From: Alphaproteobacteria bacterium | GTDB lineage: Bacteria; Pseudomonadota; Alphaproteobacteria; Rickettsiales; UBA8987 | Reading direction: 5' to 3' | NCBI GenBank assembly: GCA_023269645.1 | Contig: JAHFPR010000076.1 | Location: 1-8,930 of the forward strand | Length of the DNA: 8,930 nt | Shown: positions 1 to 6,900 of the stretch, one piece after another | Layout: each line of letters begins with the position of its first letter | Numbering within the stretch: position 1 is the stretch's first letter | Position numbers and translations under genes: made by a program | The notes under the pieces: generated by a model | The model's input: the letters and a program-made list of their open reading frames with translations, nothing else | Databases searched by the model: none | Told to the model about the DNA's origin: nothing

Positions 1-263
1 CCCATATCCGCAGCCACGATAAACAGCGCATCAACATGGCCTGCTTTTGTGACCAAATTTTCCGGCAGGAAATCGGAGAGATCAAGAAGGTGCGTTGTGA
101 CATTTACCGCGTAACGCACCCGAAGATCCGTGGCCTGCAGGGCGAGTTCTTCCTGATTGCGCCCGGTAATCACCAACTGCCATCCACGTGCGGCCAGGCC
201 ACGGCATAACGCCACTGCGAGGGAGGAAGACGCGCCGATGACGAGAGCGGTTTTTGCTGTCAT
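1..263 (-). CDS. dprE2: DprE2-like short-chain dehydrogenase/reductase (N-terminal part, cut by window edge)
   Basis: Only the first 87 codons are in the window; the gene continues past base 1. The start ATG (261-263) overlaps the stop of the upstream dprE1-like gene as ATGA, indicating translational coupling. Visible features are a first beta strand and nucleotide-binding turn (TALVIGASSSLA, residues 5-16), which replaces the usual GxxxGIG with GASSSLA, a helix, a second strand ending ITGRN (an Arg at this place often goes with NADP preference), and a strand VDALFIVAADMG near residue 85 where classical SDRs have NNAG. The loosened Gly motif and the missing NNAG resemble DprE2, which reduces the 2'-keto intermediate to polyprenyl-phosphoryl-D-arabinose. 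SDR membership is read directly. The DprE2 assignment rests mainly on coupling to a DprE1 homologue; another SDR with a keto-sugar substrate is possible. Confidence 0.8.
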   Translation of the reverse strand, partial: MTAKTALVIGASSSLAVALCRGLAARGWQLVITGRNQEELALQATDLRVRYAVNVTTHLLDLSDFLPENLVTKAGHVDALFIVAADM

Positions 264-1651
264 TCCTTCATCCCCAGTCTTATCGCCATTTCCGACATGA
301 AATGCCGCGCCGGATCGCATTCCCGCACGATGCGCTTCCATTCCGGCAATGCATCACGGTACATCCTCTCGAAATGCCCCCTGGAGAGCAGCGCATCCTT
401 GGTAAGGTATACCCGCCCTCCGAGATTTGCTACCTGCTCGTTTAACTCATGCTGCAGCGCGCACACCGCAGGAGTATTCGGAAAATCAAGTGCCAGGCTG
501 AACCCGCGCAGCGGGAAGGAAAGCAACCCTTCGTGGTCGCCCATATATTTGAGCACTGCAAGATAGGAAAAACAGCCGCGCCGCCTGATCAATTGCAGCA
601 AGGCATTCAGGTGATCCGCCACATCGGGGCTATCAGGAATCACGCACTGGTACTGAAAAAACCCTCGGCGGCCATAAAGCCGGTTCCAGTGCTGCAAACG
701 ATCTAGCGGATGGAAAAATCCTTCGAACCCCACCACTTCCTCAGGCAAGCTGTCGCCATACCGCCGGAAACGCCGCACATTATACAACGCCATAGAATAA
801 CGATTCAGTACAATGCCGGGGAAAAACGGGGGAATCGTTATGCCGCGGGTGGGTGGGCGATACGATGCAAGCGGCATCCCACCCTCATGCTCGCTGATGT
901 GCGAAGCCATCTCGAAGACACCCCGCCCGAATGCATCGCCGCGCACGAAATGATCGATCCAGCCGATCTTATACTCGGCATCCGATTGGCGGAAGGCTGT
1001 CACCATCGCATGGATTGAGGGGGTTTTCTTCGTGTGCACACGTAATGACAAGGATGTGACAGGTAGTAATTGCAGGGTCATTTCTTCTATAATGCCGGTC
1101 AGCCCCATGCCCCCCGCAGTGGCCCAGAACACATCGGAATGCTCGGTTTTGCTGCACGTAATCGCCTCACCGGATGCCAGCCGCACCACACATTCCACAA
1201 CGTGCCTTGCAAAATCACCCTGACGTGCATGATTTTTACCGTGCACATTGCTTGCGAACGCACCGCCTGCCGAAACGAATTTCGTACCAGGAATAACTGG
1301 CAGGAACCAGCCTGCTGGAATCACCACGTTCAGCATATCGGCAAGCGTCACGCCTGCTTCAACGCGGAGCACTCCCGTTTTTTCATCAAAGGCAATGAAT
1401 CTGTCCAGCCTCTCCATCTCCACCACGCCGGTAACAGAAAGCGCGGCATCGCCATATGCCCGCCCGCAGCCGCGAGCGATTACCGGAGCTTCGTGTCCTG
1501 CAGCGAATGCGGCCAGCATTTGCCTTTTTTCCGGGCGATAGGTGACGCACTCCACCGCCGGAACCCCACCCCATCCGGAGAGTTTCTTCTTCTTTGCTGG
1601 AAAATGTTGCATACCGGGTAAGAATCTCTGTACGTTGTTCACATATAACAT
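260..1651 (-). CDS. dprE1: DprE1-like FAD-dependent decaprenylphosphoryl-ribose 2'-oxidase
   Basis: A 463-residue protein, close to the 461 of Mycobacterium tuberculosis DprE1. In the known pathway DprE1 oxidises the 2'-OH of polyprenyl-phosphoryl-beta-D-ribose and DprE2 reduces the ketone, giving the arabinose donor. Seen here: an N-terminal LSGWGG segment (24-29); the PCMH/VAO-type FAD-binding signature ARGCGRAYGDAALS (59-72); GWFLPVIPGT (114-123); and SNVHGKNHARQGDF (134-147), where His137 corresponds to mycobacterial His132. Further along are GWIDHF (230-235), FQYQCVIP (332-339), and YLTKD with Lys418 matching the active-site Lys418. The residue equivalent to Cys387 is alanine (SLALDFP, 385-391). 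No signal peptide is visible, so a cytoplasmic or membrane-associated protein is expected. The start at 1651 has a weak GAAG 6 nt upstream; Met14 (1612) is an alternative just before the conserved region. The stop overlaps the next gene by 4 bp. The true lipid-sugar substrate is inferred. Confidence 0.9.
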   Translation of the reverse strand: MLYVNNVQRFLPGMQHFPAKKKKLSGWGGVPAVECVTYRPEKRQMLAAFAAGHEAPVIARGCGRAYGDAALSVTGVVEMERLDRFIAFDEKTGVLRVEAGVTLADMLNVVIPAGWFLPVIPGTKFVSAGGAFASNVHGKNHARQGDFARHVVECVVRLASGEAITCSKTEHSDVFWATAGGMGLTGIIEEMTLQLLPVTSLSLRVHTKKTPSIHAMVTAFRQSDAEYKIGWIDHFVRGDAFGRGVFEMASHISEHEGGMPLASYRPPTRGITIPPFFPGIVLNRYSMALYNVRRFRRYGDSLPEEVVGFEGFFHPLDRLQHWNRLYGRRGFFQYQCVIPDSPDVADHLNALLQLIRRRGCFSYLAVLKYMGDHEGLLSFPLRGFSLALDFPNTPAVCALQHELNEQVANLGGRVYLTKDALLSRGHFERMYRDALPEWKRIVRECDPARHFMSEMAIRLGMKE

Positions 1652-1771
1652 ACAGTTCTTCGGTATTTCTTAAAAGCAAAAGATGGAGGCAGCGCACCCC
1701 TCACGCATCGCCGGGTATGTGCCTGCCCCATCCGCGCGGGCTTCTTCAATGGGCGCGGAAAGGTATGGCCA
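1652..1771 (-). other. Spacer with inverted repeat between membrane protein gene and dprE1-like gene
   Basis: These 120 bp separate two co-directional genes. About a dozen bases past the membrane-protein stop lies a 7-bp perfect inverted repeat (TCCGCGC at 1731-1737 with GCGCGGA at 1753-1759, loop of 15). No T-run follows it on the minus strand, so it is not a standard intrinsic terminator; an RNA-processing or stabilising hairpin is possible. I see no good sigma-70 promoter, so read-through into dprE1 is the simplest view. Confidence 0.3.
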
Positions 1772-3247
1772 TCATTCCCTGAACAGCGACAGTTTTTTCC
1801 TGGCCAGCACGGATAAAAGGTCTTGCATATTTTCACCGTAGGGACAGCAGACGATTTTTTCCATATCCGCATCCAGCGCAGAAGGATACCGCATAAGAAT
1901 ATGTTGCTGTGCGGCGGCACGGCGCTGGTGCAGTTCTGCACTCCACAGTATCCCCACCAGATACCCCACAGAGGCGCATATACCAATGGCAACCGCACCC
2001 CGATACCACGTGCGCTTATCTGCCGTGATAACAAGCAACGCAACCCAGAACAGTACGCCGAGCGAAATGTAACGGGACGAAGTGGCGGTAACGAAGTGGA
2101 GTTCTGTTCGGCCTATGCCTATCATAAAAGCACTCAGCAGCCCGTATATCGCCAGAAGAAAGAAGAACTGCAATTGCTTATCGCGATACCGCCGGATATT
2201 CATAATAAAAACATACCCCCCCAGTATGCCGGCGAGAATCGCGCCGCCTATTACAGGAAAGGTTACCGCATTGCCGATAAAGGTAAGGACAAACAATAAA
2301 TACTCATGCGGATACTGTAGTATATACCGTAAACCGTGCAGGTCAGTAACGCCATGCACATTAATATGATGCTCCGGTTCCGTATAATCGGCAAAATACG
2401 CGATAATCACGGCAAGAAAAACCAGACACCACACGGCAAAGTGCTTCCAGTGGTGCTGCGGCACAGCCAGCAACAGCAATGCGCCCACCGGCCAGTATAC
2501 CAGTCCCTGTCCCATCGAAAAGGTGGCGACAATACCGCACAACAGTGCCAGAAGAAAATCTTTGCCGGATAACGTATCCCGCCATTTCACCAGAAAAGAG
2601 AAGCCAAGTACTACCGCAAGCTCTGCCATTTGCCAGGATACACAAAAACCCCATAGCCAGTTTTCGTATTGTGCAAAGGAAAAAATCAGCAGCGGGGTTA
2701 TGCACCACAGAAATGGCGGCAGTGGCTGGCCACGTTGTTTTTCATACTTCCGGATGTGCGCAGCGATGACAAGGAAGGTCATGCCCGCGAGCATTAGACT
2801 GCACATCATTTGCCACCGCACATCCCAGTGGGAGAGATGGATATTGGCCAGTATCAGCAATTTCGGGAAAAATATCCGGTGTTCATTGTGCTGTTTCCAG
2901 AGTTCCGACAGGGTTGGGGAATCATTATCCATTAAAGGCACAACCGTAGCCCATTCATCCAGGTAGGGTATGTTTACAGAAAATATCGCCACCCAGTAGA
3001 TCAAAAGCACAAAAAACAGTGCCGCCGGTACATAACGCCTGTTTTGTTGCGACCAGTTATTCATCATGTCATCCCTATTGCTCATATGCTTAACTTCGTC
3101 CACGGGATGTGCAGTTCCCTCCGTGTGCATTCTCAGAACTGCAATCAACCGATTTATTGCCGAGAGCAGGAAACGGCGTTTGGTGAATCTGGCGTTTTCG
3201 ACAGTACAATTGTGAGGGAAAAACCTGGAATACACAAGCACCACCAT
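1772..3247 (-). CDS. Polytopic membrane protein, probable GT-C type glycosyltransferase
   Basis: A 491-residue protein that is strongly hydrophobic from about residue 73 onward, with roughly ten apparent membrane segments, a short cytoplasmic-looking start and a soluble C-terminal tail (about 440-491). After the first membrane segment comes PYLDEW (94-99), an acidic pair in the first outer loop as in GT-C enzymes, where such a residue serves in catalysis or metal binding. Other striking segments are KQHNEHR (118-124), QYENWLWGF (193-201) and GRTELHFVTATSSRY (379-393). GT-C enzymes transfer sugars from polyprenyl-phosphate donors on the outer membrane face, which fits the DprE1/DprE2 pair downstream; an arabinosyl-type transferase is an inference. 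I do not recognise a named family. The start at 3247 has a good ribosome site (GAGGAA, 7-nt spacing). Starts at 3085 or 3067 (AGGG 5 nt upstream) would remove 54 or 60 residues that show little sign of conserved structure. Confidence 0.75.
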   Translation of the reverse strand: MVVLVYSRFFPHNCTVENARFTKRRFLLSAINRLIAVLRMHTEGTAHPVDEVKHMSNRDDMMNNWSQQNRRYVPAALFFVLLIYWVAIFSVNIPYLDEWATVVPLMDNDSPTLSELWKQHNEHRIFFPKLLILANIHLSHWDVRWQMMCSLMLAGMTFLVIAAHIRKYEKQRGQPLPPFLWCITPLLIFSFAQYENWLWGFCVSWQMAELAVVLGFSFLVKWRDTLSGKDFLLALLCGIVATFSMGQGLVYWPVGALLLLAVPQHHWKHFAVWCLVFLAVIIAYFADYTEPEHHINVHGVTDLHGLRYILQYPHEYLLFVLTFIGNAVTFPVIGGAILAGILGGYVFIMNIRRYRDKQLQFFFLLAIYGLLSAFMIGIGRTELHFVTATSSRYISLGVLFWVALLVITADKRTWYRGAVAIGICASVGYLVGILWSAELHQRRAAAQQHILMRYPSALDADMEKIVCCPYGENMQDLLSVLARKKLSLFRE

Positions 3248-3360
3248 ATCGCATTTCCTCGCTTTTTTGAAGCCGGTATATCTGGTGTGAGAGAAAGCGA
3301 AGAAAACTCACTTTAAGTTGAAAACGCGGTTATTTATTGCCGCAAGCCATGCGTGTAATT

Positions 3361-3369
3361 ATTATAACA
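3361..3369 (-). promoter_or_regulatory. Candidate extended -10 promoter for the polysaccharide operon
   Basis: On the minus strand this reads TGTTATAAT: a perfect TATAAT preceded by TGn, the extended -10 form that can work without a good -35. No convincing -35 is found 16-18 bp upstream. It overlaps the last codons of the 44-residue ORF and would start transcription near 3354, giving a leader of about 107 nt before the 3247 start or about 270 nt before 3085. The match is seen; activity is inferred. Confidence 0.35.
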
Positions 3370-3496
3370 CCCGAATGAATGCGGGCGGCTCCCCGCAACT
3401 TTCCTTGTCGTGGTTAACCCAGATATATCCAGGCTTCCCCGGCGCATCATTTTTCAGGAAGAGGACTGCCCGCACACGCATGGTAGAATCCATCAT
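3362..3496 (-). CDS. Possible small protein of 44 residues, or C-terminal remnant of a larger gene
   Basis: This is a minus-strand ORF starting ATGATG, with a GGGGAAG ribosome-like site 6 nt before it and ending TAA. The product starts MMDSTMRVRAVLFLKNDAP and ends PPAFIRVL. Its composition is that of a soluble protein: a hydrophobic strand (RAVLFLK), a glycine-proline turn, an aromatic strand (GYIWVN) and a closing strand. No signal peptide or membrane segment is visible and I do not recognise the family. The frame stays open upstream to a TAG near 3544, and the intervening codons (for example TIIYRDGEAS directly before the Met) also look protein-like. The ORF may therefore be the tail of a decayed longer gene. 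The first part of the ribosome site is buried in a hairpin (3505-3533). It lies upstream of, and on the same strand as, the membrane protein gene. Confidence 0.4.
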   Translation of the reverse strand: MMDSTMRVRAVLFLKNDAPGKPGYIWVNHDKESCGEPPAFIRVL

Positions 3497-3504
3497 AGAG
3501 GCTT

Positions 3505-3533
3505 CCCCGTCACGGTAAATTATGGTGGCGGGG
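3505..3533 (-). repeat. GC-rich inverted repeat over the ribosome site of the small ORF
   Basis: CCCCGTCAC (3505-3513) pairs with GTGGCGGGG (3525-3533) around an 11-nt AT-rich loop. There is one non-Watson-Crick position on the plus strand. The stem can extend by one A-T and one weak pair outward. Read as minus-strand RNA, the 3' arm contains the GGGG of the GGGGAAG site that lies 6 nt before the ATG at 3496, so folding would hide part of the ribosome site. Confidence 0.55.
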
Positions 3534-3641
3534 AGTAAAGCCTACGTTCGGTAAGGTCGTGCTGGCTTTTAGCGGTGAAGCCTGTTGCATACACCCGTGC
3601 CTCCCCGCCCTGGAGAGGGAAAGGAGTGCACTATAGTGTTT

Positions 3642-3672
3642 CCAAATAATATTCTTACAGAATATTATTTGG
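3642..3672. repeat. Perfect 13-bp AT-rich inverted repeat
   Basis: CCAAATAATATTC (3642-3654) and GAATATTATTTGG (3660-3672) are exact reverse complements around a 5-nt TTACA spacer. The arms are almost pure A/T apart from their ends, in otherwise GC-richer DNA. No T-run follows on either strand. It could be a protein-binding operator, part of a palindromic mobile element, or an RNA hairpin. Confidence 0.7.
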
Positions 3673-3688
3673 CATACGCTGCCTCCGC

Positions 3689-3707
3689 CGCGGTTACACA
3701 AACCGCG
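3689..3707. repeat. Perfect 7-bp inverted repeat
   Basis: CGCGGTT (3689-3695) and AACCGCG (3701-3707) are exact reverse complements around ACACA. It sits 16 bp after the AT-rich hairpin and has the same 5-nt spacer length. Confidence 0.55.
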
Positions 3708-3777
3708 ATCAATAAGGGTTTCTATGCTCCGGTGGAACAAGTCCATAATGAAGTTGTGCGGCGGATCAGGTTGGAAT

Positions 3778-3818
3778 TTGAACTGTCCTCTCCGGACAAG
3801 CCGGGGAGGACAGTTCAA
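3778..3818. repeat. 18-bp near-perfect inverted repeat
   Basis: The arms at 3778-3795 and 3801-3818 are complementary at 17 of 18 positions around an ACAAG spacer. The one mismatch becomes a wobble pair on one strand. The arms begin TTGAACTGTCC and end GGACAGTTCAA. This is the strongest fold in the window. It is followed by GCGGATGC rather than a T-run, so it is not a standard terminator. It ends about 30 bp before the candidate -35 of the ankyrin protein gene. Confidence 0.7.
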
Positions 3819-3848
3819 GCGGATGCACTGCTCGTTAAAAAAGTTATA

Positions 3849-3878
3849 TTGCCATTGATCGGGAAGATGGGGTATTCT
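3849..3878 (+). promoter_or_regulatory. Candidate sigma-70 promoter of the ankyrin protein gene
   Basis: TTGCCA (3849-3854, five of six to the -35 consensus), an 18-bp spacer, and TATTCT (3873-3878, four of six to the -10 consensus). Transcription would start near 3885 and leave a leader of about 25 nt before the GTG at 3910. That would place the 18-bp inverted repeat upstream of the promoter, where a regulator could bind. Confidence 0.35.
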
Positions 3879-3909
3879 GGGGGCTGGCCTTCAACGTAAG
3901 AGAATTATT

Positions 3910-6900
3910 GTGAGTGATACGCGGTTCCGCCGACGGGTAACCGGCACGTGCCTGGTTTCGCTGCTGCTGATGTCGGCGGCGGGAGCTTTGGCGCAGGATG
4001 CGCCTGCGCCACCTTCCCCGCCCGCACCCGTGTTCGCGCCCGCCGCCGCGCCTTCCGGAGCACCCTCTGCTGTGCCGGTTCCGCCCGCGCCCGTTCCCGC
4101 ACCTGTTGCTCCGGCGAAAGCTGCGGAAGCCCCGCCGCCCATGCCGGAAATGCCGGATGCGGCTGCTGCGTCGGGAGCATCTGTTGCACCCGCGCCGGGC
4201 GATGCTGTTGCTGTGCCTGCCGTTCCATCTTCTGTCCCGCTGCCTGCTTCGATTCCGATACCGGGCGCACCGCCCAAGGCCGCCGCCCCGGCAGCCGCGT
4301 CCGGAACACTGAACGCCCTGGAAAATGCCTTTGAGAACAGTGTTGCGGAGAAGAAGAAAGAGGAAAAACCTGCGTTGGCTGATCCCGCCGCGCCAGCCGC
4401 TGCTACTTCTGCCCCTGCTGCGCCGTCGGTAAATGGTGAGGTCAAAAGCGCGCAGGACAAAAGTGAGCAGGCCAAGAGTGAGCAGGAGATACAGGCACTC
4501 CTGAAAGGTGAAGGCGGTAGTGCGGCTTCGCCCGGTGCCCCGGTTGCCACACCGCAGCCCCCGGCTTCGGGAGCGGCGGTTCCTCCTGCTGCGCTGCCCC
4601 AACCTTCATCCGCGCAGCCTTCATCCGCGCAGCCGGGTGCGGTGGCCGTGCCGTTCTACCCGCTGCTGGGCGCGGGAACGCAGCCTGTCCAGAATAAAAT
4701 CTCCGATGATGATGAGGAAATTCCTGCCGTCGCTGCCGGGGGTAAAAAAACCGCCTCCGGCATGACGCAGCAGGAGCGCGATCGGGAAATCAACACCATG
4801 CTTTCCGGGCTGAAAGGCGGAGAGAAAGCTCCCGTCACTCCCATTAAGGAAGTGGAACCTGTGCGCCCGCCCCGCATTCCGGGCTTCCTTTATGAGAAGG
4901 AGCGGAGCGAGGATAATGCACATCTTCCGCGCATCTATAGCGGCAGTGAGATGAGCGCGCTGCTTGTCCATGCTGCCGAAACGGGCGATCTGAACGGTGT
5001 GGATGCGTTGCTCCACTCCGGGCAGGATGTCAATAAACCCGCAAGCGATGGCATCACGCCGCTGATCGCCGCCGCCCGCGCCGGGCAGAAAAATACCGTG
5101 CAATACCTGCTCGCCAACGGTGCGGATCCCGATATTGCAGATAAAGAGGGGAAGACACCGCTGATCGCCGCTGCCGGAGCCGGTGCGCTTGATGCCATGC
5201 AGCAGTTGATGGACAGGGGCGCAAATCCGGATGCGCACGATGCCAAAGGCAATACAGCACTGCATAATGCCGCTGCCGCTGGCAAGAACGATGCCGCGCG
5301 GCTTCTGTTCCTCCGGGGGGCTGATCCGCGCATCGCCACTCCGGCAGGGGTGACACCCTCCGCCCTGGCGCGGCAGCAGGGCAATACAGAACTTGCAGCA
5401 AAGCTGGACGAGGCCGCGCTGCATTATGTGCCGGGTATCGCGCAGACGCGTGTTGCAGGCGAAGGGGCTGTTTCGGGTAAGCATGGCATTGCGCAGACTG
5501 CTGCAGCCAGGAAATCTTCTAGCAAGGCCGCGGGCAGGGGAACTGCCAGGGATGTCGCTGTGGTTTTCGGAAAGAAACCCGGCGCGGGCGTGGATGGCGA
5601 TATGAAGGACGGTCGCTGGTATATGGATGAAACCGGTCCACGGCGCGTCTGGTTCAAATATAAAGGGCCGCGTCCGGTGCATGGCGAGCATCCAGAGACG
5701 CGGGAAGAATGGATGTATTCGCAGAACAAGGAAGGCAAGTGGTATGTGGTGGACAATATCCACGTTTCCTATGCCACCATGCAGAGAGAGGAGCAAAAAC
5801 GCTGGAACCTGATGCTTGAAGGCTGGATGAAGGCGAACGATGCGTTCTATAACCTGGAATCTTCCTCTCAGCGTCAGTGGAATGAAAAACGCAAGCTGCT
5901 GGAGATCGTATTCGAGGATCATTTCATCGCAAAGAACGCGCAGGAACAGGCGCAGCTCGACGACATCCTGCTTAAATGGCGAAAACTTGACGATGCTTCG
6001 CTGGGTGATACGGCCAGGGCAAAACCGGAGTCTTCCTCCACGGAAGATGGCGCATCGGAACAGCAAATTGCGGAACGGGCATCGTCTGCAACGGATGCAG
6101 AACCTCTTTCCGCAGCACCGACCGGCGGGGATGTTGTTCCGCCTCTTTTCCTCCACAGCCAGCAGGGATCGGCGGCAGTGGCGATGCCTTTCTCTCCTGC
6201 GGGCAGGTTGCCGACACTGGATCAGCAGGTGCGGCGTGGCGGGGCGATGCCGCCCGTGTCACTGCCAGTGGTGGAAGCGCGCGGAGCACATGAACGTGAA
6301 GCGGCGGAAACAAAAACTCCGGTCATAGTCTGGGGGCAGGATGCGTCGGCAGGCATCGCGTTCCCGCAATCCATGCCGCGAGCAACTGTGGCACCGGAAG
6401 TGGCGGAACTTACAGTCCTGCTGCGAAATGGCGGACAGAAGAGTGCTCCCACGCCGCAGGAAGGTACAGCACAATCTGATAGTCCTGAGGTACGGAAGCT
6501 GAAAGAAATGCTGGCATCAGCGGGCCGGGCGGAAACGCTTGCCCCGGAAGCCGACCGCCAGCTCCGGGTGATCAATATGCTCGGCGCATGGGAGAAGGTG
6601 GATCAGAAATTCGAGCAGTTTTCCCCTGCGGATAAGGCGGATGCGGAGGTACAGCGCAGGAAGTTGCTGGGGATCGTTTCGCCCGCAGGAGAGTATGGCA
6701 AGGTTTTCGCCGGAATGCCGGAGCTGATGCGCAAGGATTTCGCCACAAGTATGCAACGCTGGAGTGCATATGTGGCGCGCGTGGCGCAGCCGGTGCTGGT
6801 GCGTGTTGGTGTTGATTCCAGCGGGAAAGCGGGCAAGAAAACGGCAGCCCCTGCGGTGAAACCCGCCGCGCCGAAGCAGAAACAGCCGCGCCGGAAAAAT

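Larger units (their letters stand above)
3497..3909. other. 413-bp intergenic stretch rich in hairpins, no convincing gene
   Basis: This divergent gap lies between the minus-strand small ORF and the plus-strand ankyrin protein gene. ORFs of about 100 codons exist on both strands (plus 3585-3899, minus 3510-3818), but they cross-cut the same inverted repeats, lack good ribosome sites and resemble no protein I know. The stretch holds four strong inverted repeats (listed separately), a 10-bp perfect palindrome CACTATAGTG at 3629-3638, and a likely promoter near its right end. None of the hairpins is followed by a T-run on either strand, which argues against simple terminators. Base composition is mixed, with AT-rich and GC-rich blocks alternating. 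Confidence 0.6.

Noticed and set aside
3326..3345. Terminator after the 44-residue ORF on the minus strand
   Set aside because: Only a 4-bp GCGG/CCGC stem with a 10-nt loop precedes GTTTT, which is too weak to call.
3642..3672. Intrinsic terminator
   Set aside because: The stem is AT-rich and no T-run follows on either strand.
3510..3818. 102-codon minus-strand frame in the same gap
   Set aside because: It is the mirror of the inverted repeats, with no ribosome site and no recognisable sequence.
3585..3899. 104-codon plus-strand frame in the hairpin-rich gap
   Set aside because: It runs straight through three inverted repeats, begins with low-complexity PVPPRPGEG, lacks a good ribosome site and resembles no known protein. 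It could only be revived by homologues.
3497..3909. CRISPR array or tRNA
   Set aside because: The hairpins differ from one another in sequence and length with no repeated unit, and no cloverleaf with a TTCGA-type arm is visible.
3844..4602. Long minus-strand frames opposite the start of the ankyrin protein gene
   Set aside because: They are Arg/Gly/Ser-rich complements of the Pro/Ala-rich signal and linker region; plus-strand coding is supported by a signal peptide and domains.
4621..6156. 511-codon open frame on the minus strand, antisense to the ankyrin protein gene
   Set aside because: It arises from the GC-rich codon bias of the plus-strand gene; the product is Arg/Cys/His-rich with no recognisable domain and no ribosome site.
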